Of a stretch of DNA of 64,000 nt, positions 1 through 10,955 are shown in pieces. The stretch's first letter is position 1; every line of letters begins with the position of its first letter. This stretch comes from Ehretia macrophylla. Taxonomy: Eukaryota; Streptophyta; Magnoliopsida; Boraginales; Ehretiaceae. Location of the stretch: positions 59,345,850-59,409,849 of the forward strand of contig CM075770.1 of assembly GCA_037974665.1 (NCBI GenBank), written 5' to 3'. Made by a program: the position numbers and the translations under genes. Under the pieces are notes generated by a model that was not told the origin of the DNA, did no database searches, and saw only the letters and a program-made list of their open reading frames with translations.

Positions 1-53
1 AATTTCGGAGTTCTGATGGGATCCGATGCATTAGTGCTGGTATGATCGCAACC
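1..53 (-). rRNA. 5S rRNA gene copy 0, 5' part only (cut by window edge)
   Basis: RNA positions 1-53. Differs from the array majority at G3T, C28T and G51A. The missing 3' part lies left of the window. Confidence 0.9.
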
Positions 54-611
54 GTCATGTTGAGGGCACAATTCCTTTATGTGTTAACGGTTCACAGTCG
101 CAGCCTAGAGAGATGGCTCATTCAGAAGGCCCAATGGGCTTAACGACAACCCATCCGCTTCAACAACGCAGCATCCTCGCAAGACATGATATCAACATGT
201 TGTGGGGCCCTCTAATGTCCCGCGGGTAAGGTTGTGGTCTTTTTAACAGCTCACGACGTACGATCCGGGACGGAAAAACATAGCAAAAGAAGAAAAGTGG
301 CCCGAAACTAATGAAAACGTTCGATTTTGGGCTCCAAAATGGGTACAGTGAGCAAGCTAGCTGCCCCCGTCATAGAGCTCTCGGAGAGCTTTACAACGAC
401 ATGCGGTGCGCCGCGTAACTCCTTACGGATAAAAAGTTATGGGCACCGGAGCGACGGTGACCTGGTCACAAGCCCTACAACCTCGGTTTGCTAGCCCAGC
501 CTCCACGTGAAGCGAAGTTGTCTTCCCCAAGGTGCCGTGTGATTCGATAATAGAAATGTGGCGGGGAAAGGATCTTGGGAACCCTAACCGGGGCAAAAAG
601 AAGTGAAAAGG

Positions 612-730
612 TAGGTGTAACACGAGGACTTCCCAGGGGGTCACCCATACTAGTACTACTCTCGCCCAAGCACGCTTAATTTCAGAGTTCTGATGGGATC
701 CGGTGCATTAGTGCTAGTATTATCGCACCT
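612..730 (-). rRNA. 5S rRNA gene copy 1
   Basis: Full length, 119 nt. Changes from the array majority in RNA numbering: G1A, C10A, C15T, C47T, G51A, G82T, G113A, C118T, C119A. Member of the subfamily with CATAATGG upstream. Closest partner is copy 48. Confidence 0.93.
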
Positions 731-1287
731 GTCATGTTGAGGGCATAATTCCATTATGTGTTAACGGTTCACAGTCCTAGCCTAGAGAGATGGCCCATTC
801 AGAAGGCCCAATAGGCTTAACGAAAACCCATCCGCTTCAACAACGTAGCATCCTTGCAAGACGTGACATCGACGCGTTGTAGGGCCCTATAATGTCCCGC
901 GAGTAAGGTTGTCGTCCATTTAACAGCTCACGATGTACAATCCGGGACGGAAAAACAGAGCAAAAGAAGAAAAGTGGCCTGAAACTGATGAAAACGTTCG
1001 ATTTTGGGCTCCAAAAAGGGCACCGCGAGCAACTAGCTGCCCCCGTCGTAGAGCCCTCGGAGAGCTTCACAACTGTATGTTGTGCGCTGCGTAACTCCTT
1101 ACGGATCAAAAGTTATAGGCACCCAAGCGACGGATACCTGGTCGCAAGCCCTACACCCTCAGTTTGCTGGCCCAACCTCCACGTGAAGAGAACTTGTCTG
1201 GCCCAATGTGCCGTGGGATTCGATAATAGAAATGGGGTGGATAAAGTATCTTGGCAACCATAACAGGAGCAAAAAAAATTGAAAAGA

Positions 1288-1406
1288 GGGGTGCAACACG
1301 AGGACTTCCCAGGGGGTCACCCATCCTGGTACTATTCTCGCCCAAGCACGCTTAACTTCAGAGTTCTGATGGGATCCGGTGCATTTGTGCTAGTATGGTC
1401 GCACCC
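1288..1406 (-). rRNA. 5S rRNA gene copy 2
   Basis: Full length. Changes: T9C, C15T, T21A, C47T, G72A, T79C. Shares T21A, C47T, G72A and T79C, plus many spacer variants, with copy 49 about 58 kb away. Confidence 0.94.
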
Positions 1407-1962
1407 ATCATGTTGAGGGCACAATTCCTTTATGTGTTAACGGTTCACAGTCCCAGCCTAGAGAGATGGCCCATTCTGAAGGCCCAATGGGCTTAACGAC
1501 AACCCATCCACTTCAACAACGCAGCATCCTTGCAAGACGTGATATCGATGAGTTGTAGGGCCCTCTAATGTCCAGCGAGTATGGTTGTCGTCCTTTTAAC
1601 AGCTCACGACGTACGATTTGGGACGGAAAAACATAGCAAAAGAAGAAAAGTGGCCCGAAACTGATGAAAACGTTTGATTTTGGGGGACAAAAAGGGCATA
1701 ACAAGCAAGCTAGCTGCCCCCGTCGTAGAGCACTCGGAGTGCTTTGCAACGGTAACCTGTGCGCCGCGTAACTCCTTACGGATCAATAGTTATGGGCACC
1801 GGAGCGACGGAACCTGGTCACAAGCCCTACGTCCTCGGTTTGCTGGCCCAGCCTCCACGTGAATTGAAGTTGTCTTGCCCAAGGTGCCATAGGATTCGAT
1901 TATAGAAATATGGTAGATAAAGTATCTTGGGAACCCTAACCAAAGCAAAAAAATTTAAAAGG

Positions 1963-2081
1963 GGGGCACAACATGAGGACTTCCCAAAGAGTCACCCACC
2001 CTAGTACTACTCTCGACCCAGCACGCCTAATTTCGGAGTGCTGATGGGGTCCGGTGCAGTAGGGCGAGTATGATAGCACCC
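1963..2081 (-). rRNA. 5S rRNA gene copy 3, degenerate
   Basis: Full length but the most diverged copy, with 18 changes, among them G7T, G51A, A55G, T63G, G66T, C92T, C94T, C95T and G108A. Box A, the intermediate element and box C are all hit, so it is probably a pseudogene. Shares C94T, C95T, A83G and G66T with copy 50. Confidence 0.9.
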
Positions 2082-2638
2082 GTCATGTTGAGTGCACTAT
2101 TCTTTTATGTGTGAACGGTTCACAGTCGCAACCTAGAGAGATGGCCCATTCAGAAGGCCCAATGGGCTTAACGACAACCCATCTGCTTCAACAACGCAAT
2201 ATCCTCGCAAGACGTGATATCGACGCGTTGTAAGGCCCTTTAATATCCCGCGAGTAAGGTTTTCGTCATTTTAACAGCTCACGACCTACGATCCGGGACG
2301 GAAAAATAGAGCAAAAGAAGAAAACTGGCCCGAAACTAATGAAAACGTTTGATTTTGGGCTCCAAAAATGGCACAGCGAGCAGGCTTGCTGTCCCCGTCG
2401 TAGTCTCTTAGAGAGCTTTACAACGATATGCTGTGCGCCGCGTAACTCCTTACGGATCAAAAGTTATGGGCACTAGAGCGGCAGATACCTAATCACAAGC
2501 CCTACGCCCTCAGTTTGCGGGCCCAGCTTCTACATGAAGTGAAGTTGTCTTGCCCAAGGTGCCGTGGGATTCGGTAATAGAAATGTGGCAGATAAAGTAT
2601 CTTGGCAACCCTAACCGGAGCAAAAAAAAGTGAAAATG

Positions 2639-2757
2639 GGGGTGTAACACGAGGACTTCCTAGGGGGTCACCCATACTAGTACTACTCTAGCCCAAGCAC
2701 ACTTAATTTCAGAGTTCTGAAGGGATCCGGTGCATTAGTGCTGGTATTATTGCACTC
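2639..2757 (-). rRNA. 5S rRNA gene copy 4
   Basis: Full length. Changes: G2A, G7A, C10A, A37T, C47T, G51A, C57T, G68T, G82T, G97A, G113A. Upstream motif is the CATAATGG variant. Shares C57T and the flank AAAATGGGGG with copy 51. Confidence 0.93.
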
Positions 2758-3316
2758 GTCATGTTGAGGGCACAATTCCATTATGTGTTAGCAGTTCACA
2801 GTCCCAGCCTAGAGAGATGGCCCATTCAGAAGGCCCAATGGGCTTAACGACAACCTATCAGCTACAACAACGCAGCATCCTCGCAAGACGTGATATCGAC
2901 GCATTGTAGGGCCCTCTAATGTCCCGCAAGTAAAGTTGTCATCCTTTTAACAGCTCACGACGTACGATCCGTGATGGAAAAACAGAGCAAAAGAAGAAAA
3001 GTGGCCCGAAACTGATGAAAACGTTCGATTTTGGGCTCCCAAAACGGGCACAATGAGCAAGCTTACTACCTCCATTGTACAACTCTCGGAGAGCTTTGCA
3101 ACGGTATGTTGTGCGCTGCGTAACTCCTTACGGATAAAAAGTTATGGGCACCGGAGCGACGGAGACCAAGTCACAAGCGCTACGCCTTCGGTTTGCGGGC
3201 CCAACTTCCACGTGAAGCGAAGTTGTTTTGCCCAAGGGGTCGTGGGATTCAATAATAGAAATGTGTTGGATAAAGTATCTTGGCAACCCTAACCGAAGCA
3301 AAAAAAATTTAAAAGG

Positions 3317-3435
3317 GGGGTGCAACACGAGGACTTCCCAAAGAGTCACCCATCTTAGTACTACTCTTACCCAAGCACGCTTAATTTCGGAGTTCTGATG
3401 GGATCCGGTGCATTAGTGCTGGTATGATCGCACCC
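3317..3435 (-). rRNA. 5S rRNA gene copy 5
   Basis: Full length. Changes: G51A, C67T, G68A, G81A, C92T, C94T, C95T. The unit has no counterpart in the otherwise collinear right-hand block. Confidence 0.93.
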
Positions 3436-3989
3436 ATCATGTTGAGGACACAATTCCTTTATGTGTTAACGGTTCACTGTCCCAGCCTAGAAAGATGGCC
3501 CAATCAGAAGCCCAATGGGCTTAACGACAACCCATCAGCTTCAACAACGTAGCATCCTCGCAAGACGTGATATCGACGCATTGTAGGGCCCTCTAATGTC
3601 CCACGAGTATGGTTGTGGTCCTTTTAAGTGCTCACGATGTATGATCCGGGGCGGAAAAACATAGCAAAAGAAGAAAAGTGGCCCGACTGATGAAAACATT
3701 TGATTTTGGGCTCCAAAAAGGGCAAAGTGAATAGGCTAGCTGCCCCCGTCGTAGAGCTCTTGGAGAGCTATGCAATGATGTGCTGTGCACCGCGTAACTC
3801 CTTATGGATCAAAGGTTATGGGCACCGGAGCGACGGAGACCAGGTCACAAGCCCTACGCCCTCGTTTGCTGGCCCAGCCTCCACGTGAAGCGAAGTTGTC
3901 TTGTCCAAGGTGCCGTGGGATTCGATAATAGAAATGTGGTGAATAAAGTATCTTGGCAACCCTAACCGGAGCAAAAAATATTTAAAATG

Positions 3990-4108
3990 GGGGTACAACA
4001 CGACGACTTCTCACGGAGTCACCCATCCTAGTACTACTTTTGCCCAAGCACGATTAATTTCGGAATTCTGATGGGATCCGGTGCATTAGTGCTGGTATGA
4101 TTGCACCC
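3990..4108 (-). rRNA. 5S rRNA gene copy 6
   Basis: Full length. Changes: G7A, C44T, G51A, G56T, G68A, G70A, C92T, C95G, G98A, C105G, C114T. Shares the flank and C114T with copy 52. Confidence 0.93.
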
Positions 4109-4664
4109 GTCATGTTGAGGGCACAATTCCTTTATGTGTTAACGGTTTACAGTCCCAACCTAGAGAGATGGCCCATTCAGAAGGCCCAATGGGCTTAACG
4201 ACAACCCATCCACTTCAACAACGCAGCATCCTCGCAAGACGTGATATCAACGCGTTGTAGGGCCCTCTAATGTCCCGCGAGTAAGGTTGTCGTCCCTTTA
4301 ACAGCTAACGACGTACGATCCGGGATGGAAAAACATAGCCAAAGAAGAAAAGTGGCCCGAAACTGATGAAAAGTTCGATTTTAGGCTCCAAAAAGGGCAC
4401 AGCGTGCAAGCTAGCAGCCCACATCGTAGAGCTCTTGATGAGCTTTCCAACGATATGATGTGCGCCGCGTAACTCCTTACGAATCAAAAGTTATGGGTGC
4501 CAGAGCGATGGAGACCTTGTCCCAACCCCCACGCCCTCGGTTTGTCGGCCCAGCCTCTACGTGAAGCGAAGTTGTCTTTCCCAAGGTGCCGTGGGATTCG
4601 GTAATAGAAATGTGGTGGATAAAGTAACTTGGCAACCCTAACCGGAGCAAAAAAATTGAAAAGG

Positions 4665-4783
4665 GGGGTGTAACACGAGGACTTCCCAGGGGGTTACCCA
4701 TCCTAGTACTACTCTCGCCCAAGCATGCTAAATTTCAGAGTTCTGATGGGATCCAGTGCATTAGTACTGGTATGATTGCACCC
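4665..4783 (-). rRNA. 5S rRNA gene copy 7
   Basis: Full length. Changes: G7A, C18T, C29T, C47T, G51A, A54T, G58A, G89A, G113A. Upstream CATAATGG variant, and the following AACAG in place of AACGG, match copy 53. Confidence 0.93.
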
Positions 4784-5339
4784 GTCATGTTGAGGGCACA
4801 ATTCCATTATGTGTTAACAGTTCACAGTCCCAGCATAGAGAGATAGCCTATTCAGGAGGCCCAATGGGCTTAACGACAACCCATCCGCTTTAACAACGCA
4901 TCATCCTCGCAAGACGTGATATCGATGCATTGTAGGGCCCTCTAATGTCCTGCGAGTAAGGTTGTTGTCCTTTTAACAGCTCACGATGTACGATCCGGAA
5001 TCGAAAAACATAGCAAAAGAAGAAAAGTGGCCCGAAACTGATGAAAACGTTCGATTTTGGGCTCCAAAAAGGATACATCGAGCAAGCTGGCTGCCCCCGT
5101 CGTAGAGCTCTCGGAGTGCTTTCAACGGTATGCTATGCGCCGCGTAACTCCTTACGGATCATAAGTTATGGGCACCGGAGCGACGGAGACGATGTCAGAA
5201 GCCCTACGCCCTCGATTTGCTGGCCCAGCCTCCACGTGAAGCGAAGTTGTCTTGCCCAAGGTGCCGTGGGATTCGATAATAGAAATGTGGTGGATGAAGT
5301 ATCTTGGCAACCCTAACCGGAGCAAAAAAATTGAAAAAG

Positions 5340-5458
5340 GGGGTGCAACATGAGGACTTCCCAGGGGGTCACCCATCCTAGTACTACTCTCACCCAAGCA
5401 TGCTTAACTTCCGAGTTCTGATTGGATGCGATGCATTAGTGGTAGTATGATCGCACCC
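5340..5458 (-). rRNA. 5S rRNA gene copy 8
   Basis: Full length. Changes: C15T, G17C, C28T, G31C, C36A, C47G, G58A, C67T, G108A. Its downstream spacer shares several rare variants with that of copy 54. Confidence 0.93.
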
Positions 5459-6004
5459 GTCATGTTGAGGGTACAATTCCTTTATGTGTTACCGGTTCAC
5501 AGTCGCAGCCTAGAGAGATGGCCCATTCAGAAGGCCCAATGGGCTTAACGACAACCCATCCGCTTCAACAACGCAGCATCCTCGCAAGATGTGATATCGA
5601 CGCATTGTAGAGCCGTCTAATGTCCCACGAGTAAGCTTGTGGTCCTTTTAACAAATCACAACATACGATCCGGGATGGAAAAACATAGCAAAAGAAGAAA
5701 AGAGGCCCAAAATTGATGAAAACGTTCGATTAAGGGCTCCAAAAGAGGTAAAGCAAGCAAGCTAGCTGCCTCTGTCGGAGAGCTTTGCAACGGTATGCTA
5801 TGCACCGCGTAACTCCTTACGGATCAAAAGTTATGGGCACCGGAACGACGGAGACCTGGTCACAAGCACTACACCCTCGGTTTGCTAGCCCAGCCTCCAC
5901 GTGAAGTGAAGTTCTCTTGCCCAAGGTACCGTGCGATTCAATAATAGAAATGTGGTGGATAAAGAATCTTGGCAACCCTAACCGGAGCAGAAAAAATTGA
6001 AAAG

Positions 6005-6123
6005 GGGGTGCAACACGAGGACTTCGTAGGGAGTCACCCATCCTAGTACTACTCTCGCTCGAGCACACTTAATTTCGGAGTTCTGATGGGATCCGGTGCA
6101 TTAGTGCTGGTATGATCGCACCT
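6005..6123 (-). rRNA. 5S rRNA gene copy 9
   Basis: Full length. Changes: G1A, G51A, C57T, T63C, G65A, C92T, G97A, G98C. Unit is 665 bp because the spacer lost 11 bp near 5777. Confidence 0.93.
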
Positions 6124-6680
6124 GTCATGTTGAGGGCACAATTCCTTTTTGTGTTAACGGTTCACAGTCGCAGCCCAGAGAGATGGCCTATTCAGAAGGC
6201 CCAATGGGCTTAACGACAACCCATCCGCTTCAACAACGTGGCATCCTCGCAAGACGTGATATTGACGCGTTGTAGGGCCTTCTAATGTCCTGCGAGTTAG
6301 GTTGTCATCCTTTTAACAGCTCACGACGTACGATCCGGGACGAAAAAATAGAGGAAAAGAAGAAAAGTGGCCCAAAATGGATGAAAACGTTCGATTTTTG
6401 GCTCCAAAAAGGGCACAGCAAGAAAGCTTGCTGCTCCAGTCGTAGAGCTCTCGGAGTGCTTTGCAACGGTATGCTATACGCCGCGTAACGCCTTATGGAT
6501 CAAAAGTTATGGGCACCGGAGCGACGGAGACTTGGTCGCAAGCCCTACGTCCTCGTTTGCTGGCCCAGCCTCCACGTGAGTCGTAGTTGTCTTGCCCAAG
6601 GTGGCGTGGGATTCGATAATAGAAATGTGGTGGATAAAGTATCTTGACAAGCCTAACCGAGGCAAAAAAAATTGAAAAAG

Positions 6681-6799
6681 CGGGTGCAACACGAGGACTT
6701 CCCAGGGGGTCACCCATCCTAGTACTACTCTCGCCCAAGCACGCTTAACTTCGGAGTTCTGATGGGATCCGGTGCATTAGTGCTGGTATGATTGCACCC
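6681..6799 (-). rRNA. 5S rRNA gene copy 10 (near-majority)
   Basis: Full length, only two changes (G7A, C119G); boxes A and C are unaltered. With copy 27 the best-preserved gene. Element A is inserted 154 bp upstream of its start, leaving the TATA-like motif in place. Confidence 0.96.
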
Positions 6800-6948
6800 G
6801 TCTTGTTGAGGGCACAATTCCTTTATGTGTTAATGGTTCACAGATGCAGCCTAGAGAGATGGCCCGTTCAGCAGGCCCAATGGGCTTAACGACAACCTAT
6901 CCACTTCAACAACTTACATCCTCGCAAGACGAGATATCGACGCATTGT

Positions 6949-6953
6949 AGGGC
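6949..6953. repeat. Target site duplication of element A, left
   Basis: AGGGC immediately before the LTR; the matching copy follows the right LTR. Confidence 0.95.
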
Positions 6954-7587
6954 TGTCACGCCCCAACCCGGCCTATAAGGTTAGACTAGGGTGTGACCTA
7001 AACGTTCAGGACCTGTCACATACTTAACCGTTTATGAAGAATTAACACTTATCGTTTTAGTTTAAACTCCAAAGTTTTTCGGAAAACCGGCAGCATAACG
7101 GCTGTAATTGGGCTCTTTGGTTTGACCTAATTCTCTAAACGCCTCAATTATTCCAATCATTAATCCAATTCCATTAAGGACTCCTATTTGACACCAACCG
7201 ATTGGCTGACTAGTTTACCTTGAAAGTCTCGTTTGGTTAATAAGTCTAACATGATAACTGTGTCCTGTTTATTTGTCAATTTCCTATCATGCAAGTACCT
7301 ATTATCCTTTAGTTTGCAAATGAGCACCTGAGTGAAATTAGATAGAATTAACTTAGTTGATTGTTTATCTAGTGGTTTGAATGTTTATGATAACTACTAA
7401 TTAAGAAAACGAAAGCAAACAACCAAATAAAAGTTCGTCCGGTTATAGATAGTACAATCCCAGAATTAGACCCAAATTACAATGGGGTCATTTACATCAA
7501 TAAACAACGAGCAACATAAAAGAAATAGTCTTCAAGTAGCATAGTTCACAAATAGCCAAAATCACGCAAAGCACACAAGACAGGAAA

Positions 7588-7654
7588 TCACTCCAAGGAA
7601 TCATCGTTAGACACATCGTCCTCGGGTACCTGTTCTTGATCTTCTTCACCTGAG
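7588..7654 (-). other. Splice-acceptor-like site plus short acidic frame in A 3' LTR
   Basis: Minus strand reads a pyrimidine-rich stretch, CTCAG, then a 19-codon acidic frame (EEDQEQVPEDD...SLE) closed by TGA. Homologues are at 14418-14484, 23501-23567, 37011-37076 and 45370-45435. Confidence 0.35.
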
Positions 7655-7734
7655 ATGATAAAAGAGGGTGAGTCCTTATGAACTCAGCGAGGGGGAATGA
7701 GAAATAAGTTTTGAAACTCATTTTCCGGTTAAAC

Positions 7735-8139
7735 TTATGAAAATCCCTTTCTCAAACATGAATACAACAGAAATACAAGTACAGAAATACAAGTACAGAA
7801 CAAGAATACCGGTCTTTCCTCCCCGAGGTTCTCTAGGAACAAAGCGGGAGTACTTATACACATAATAAAAAGGATACGGCGAGCTTTTGCTCTCAGATCA
7901 GTTTCAGAATCAGAAGTTGCGGCCGACTTCAAATCATTCCCCAAAACACACCAGGTGGGTGTACTCCGGATGTACCCCAAAAGCCTATGACCCAACTCTC
8001 CGAGAAAGTCTAGCCCCCAAGCGAGAGAGGGAATGGGACCATGGTGGTCACGGTAACACCGGCAAGCCCGATGCTGCCCGGCGTGCGTGATCGCTACCAT
8101 GCCAACAGGAAAGGTTGCAACCTTGTATGCAATGCACAT
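7735..8139 (-). other. LTR-internal open frame, 134 codons (A 3' LTR)
   Basis: Sense-orientation frame starting MCIAYKVATF and containing GPIPSLAWGLDFLGELG and ENLGEERPVFLFCTC. No known domain recognised. It is open at equal length in the other A LTR, but homologous stretches in B and C are broken by frame changes. Conservation may reflect LTR control sequence rather than protein. Low confidence as a gene. Confidence 0.3.
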
Positions 8140-8144
8140 TTATG

Positions 8145-8340
8145 ACAGGTAATATATCACAGTAGGAGGACAACAAAGTAGGTTGTCTCCGGACAGTCAT
8201 AAGATTGCACATTGACCAAGTAAACAGGTAGGGCACGATAAAACAGGTAATATATCACAGTAGGAGGACAACAAAGTAGGTTTCCTCCGGACAGTCATAA
8301 GATTGCACATTGACAGGTAGACAAGCAAGGCACGATAAGA
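8145..8340 (-). repeat. 98-bp tandem duplication in element A 3' LTR
   Basis: Two copies, at 8145 and 8243, of a segment beginning ACAGGTAATATATCAC. The single-copy state is found in solo LTR B and in both LTRs of C, so the duplication arose in the A lineage. Confidence 0.85.
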
Positions 8341-10461
8341 CATGAAAATTTCACTTGAAGGCATATAGAGTTATATGAAAATTAAACGGGCAGCCATGTA
8401 ACACATGTAAAACAGGTCATATAACTCATTAAGAAGTCCACGTGATCAAGTGATAAGATTATTCAACATGCAATGACATCAATCATGGGTTTGGGTGCAA
8501 GAAAAGCTTATTTGTCAACATGCAATGGTCAAAATCACATTTGAAGTTATAAGACATTAACGGGCAGCCCACTAAGCATATAATTTCCACACAATATCCA
8601 AATGATCAACACTTTGCAAGACTACCTAGTCATTAAGGTTTCCGTTTCATGCTTAACTGCGTGATTAAACCCTAAGTCAACTCAAAATCATTCTCAAGTC
8701 ATGCATCATTCAATTCAAACATCCTCAAGTACCCAAAACAGTCCACACAACATTCCAACACCACAATTCCAAGGAATTAGTACCACAAGAGAGGTTACAT
8801 CAATTTTCCAAGCATATAGCTAAGTGAAACCTTTACTGCAATAGGATGTTTTCTCACAATCAATAGGATAACCAAACAATCTCCAAATCCAGTGAATAAG
8901 ATGTCAAATTAAATCTTAAGAATTTAACTAAAATCAGAAATAAACCTTGCATCAATTGGAGTTCGGGATCATTAGATATAGCCGAAACAGTGGAATAGCT
9001 CAAAACTGTCCAGATTTGCATACGTTTTAGAAATTGTCGTTTTTGAGGTCCTTAGGGTCAGTTTTAGCCTTGGTCCATTTCTTACAAAGTTGTCCAGAAC
9101 TGAAAAATATAGTATCAAACCAAATTTCATGCGTTTTGGACAACATTTACTAAGTCAAATATGGTTCGTTCCACAAGGTCAGTGCATCTGCCAAAACCTG
9201 ATTCATTTATCCAGATTTCCAGATTTGTTCACATTTTAATGATGTGCCATTTTGAGAATCTTAGGGTCCAAATTAGCTTCGGCCTATTTCTGGGAAAAAT
9301 GTTCAAAACTGTCCAAAATGGTCACCCAGAAATTTTCAAGCATTTTCAACATCATTTGCTTAGCTAAACTGACCTCGAACAGACTGGTCAGAGAGCTGTC
9401 ATCCATTTCGACTTCACCTCGCATCATTTTCAAGCCAAGATCTTGCCATGCATGGTTGTTTAAGCTTATGAACGACCATATATCTCAAGTACAGAAGCAA
9501 ATACACACATTTATGAGCATTCATGTGAGTTTTTAAAGAGTTTTCAAAAGGTTTTAACCCTCACTTTTGCAATCAACCAAAAGATGCTCAAAAACTTGTT
9601 GAAGCTTCAAATCTCTTCTTCTTCTTGCTTAGCCGAGATTCCAACTTGGTTTTCTCTATTTTCCTAGCTTAGTGACCAAGCTCTTAGTACATGCATGAGG
9701 TTATAACAAGAAGAAAAGAAATGGAAGCCCAAAAACTCACCTAGGGCCGAAATGAGGACTTCAAAGGGCATGCATGTGTGATTTTCGCATCCTAGCTTGT
9801 TTGCTTGAGTTTCTTTGATGATTGCTTGACTTGATCAACCATGGTGTGAAGAAGATGAGATATGGAAGGTGAGAACTCAGCCCAAAACCGAAATGGAGAG
9901 AGAGAATGAGAGGGAGAGAGAGAAAATGTGAGGAAAGTGAGAGAAATGAGAGAAAAATGAGGCTTTTGCAATTTTTTGAGCATGTGGTCAGCCTTGGGCA
10001 TACAAATTCAGAATTTTTTTGTCTTAAAGATGGAATTTTGAAATGTTAGCATGGGCATAGGTGGTTTGGTCGAAAATGGTGTGAGAATTGAGGTGGTTTG
10101 AGCAATTTTTTATGCATTGATAAGTATTTTTGTGTCATGACTTGTCTAGAATTATTTTGAATTAAACATGCATGCAAAAATCTGATTTTGTGTCATCTTT
10201 TGAATTGTTTTAACATGTGTGTAAGAGAATGTTGGGTATTTAGGGATTTTAGGTAGAATAAAATATAGGAATGTTTGTTGATGAGTTGAATTATGAATAG
10301 AATAATAGATAGTGGAAAATGTAGGAATAGTTTAGTATTATTTTATTGTTAGTAGAGTTTGTAGAGAATTTGAATTAGGAATATAATATTGGTTAGTGGA
10401 TTGTGTAGGATTATTTTAGTGTCTAGTGCTTTGTGTAGGATTCTTTCTTGATCAACGTGGT

Positions 10462-10919
10462 GGCACGGATTCCTAGGTCTAGGGCACGAATTACGAGGTA
10501 GACACGAACTACAAGGTAAGAGACGAACTACAAGACTAATGCACGTACTTCAAGACTATGCATAGATTTCAATGCAAATGCATGCAATCCCTAGATAAAT
10601 GTACGTAAACTAATACTAGGCACGTAATTCAAGACATGACTCTTAAACCTAAGTTAAAGCACGCAGTTCAAGGTTAATGCACACGAAACGAAGAGACACA
10701 AGCAAATCGAGGCCTCGCACGTAAATTAAGGTCATGGCATGTTTATCTAGGTATCGCACGTATATCGAGGATTAGGGCACACTATTTTAGGTCAAGGCAT
10801 GTATGACGAGGTATGCACGAAAATCAAGATAGGACACGTAATCCAAGGTCGGTCCTACAGTTCTAGGTCTAAGGAACGCAAATCGAGGTAAAGCACGTTA
10901 TTCGGGGTCGGGCCTCACA
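10462..10919 (-). repeat. Degenerate short repeats at the outer end of U3 (A 3' LTR)
   Basis: About 20 irregular repeats of roughly 17-24 bp built on GCACG(T/A)A..TC.AGGT. They form the outermost 460 bp of U3. The same kind of block occurs at 17293-17750, 20398-20798, 34132-34358 and 42490-42718. Confidence 0.6.
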
Positions 10920-10955
10920 TCCTCCCCTCCTTAAAAGAATTTCGTCCCGAAATTC
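10920..10955 (-). other. Element A polypurine tract and conserved flank
   Basis: Minus strand reads GAATTTCGGGACGAAATTC, then TTTTAAGGAGGGGAGGA directly before the LTR. It is the same as in element C, where this flank also holds the polyprotein stop codon. In A it is kept although the coding region is gone. Confidence 0.85.

Larger units (their letters stand above)
1..6953 (-). repeat. 5S rDNA tandem array, left block (copies 0-10)
   Basis: Eleven 5S genes, all read right to left, with start-to-start spacing of 665-678 bp. Between genes lies a spacer of about 557 bp with no supported protein gene. Its landmarks are a T-run terminator just left of each gene, a TATA-like motif right of it, a near-inverted repeat of GCCCATT/AATGGGC, and a 15-bp near-palindrome AGCTCTCGGAGAGCT. 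The block ends where element A is inserted into the spacer after copy 10. Confidence 0.95.
6954..10919 (-). repeat. Element A 3' LTR
   Basis: 3966 bp, begins TGTCACGCCCCAACCC and ends GGGTCGGGCCTCACA on the plus strand. Downstream LTR of a minus-strand element because the polypurine tract abuts it. By eye it differs from the other LTR by about 1% in the first 220 bases but about 6% around 9000-9280. Contains the 98-bp tandem duplication, the acidic short frame and the GCACG-type short repeats listed separately. Confidence 0.93.

Noticed and set aside
9792-10001. 69-codon Ser/Leu-rich frame in A LTRs (also 16622-16831)
   Set aside because: Arises from a GA-rich simple stretch (GAGAGAGAGAAT and similar) read on the other strand; no independent support.
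6954-10919. Reading element A as two independent solo LTRs
   Set aside because: There is a single AGGGC pair at the outer ends, and primer site and polypurine tract are correctly placed between the LTRs.
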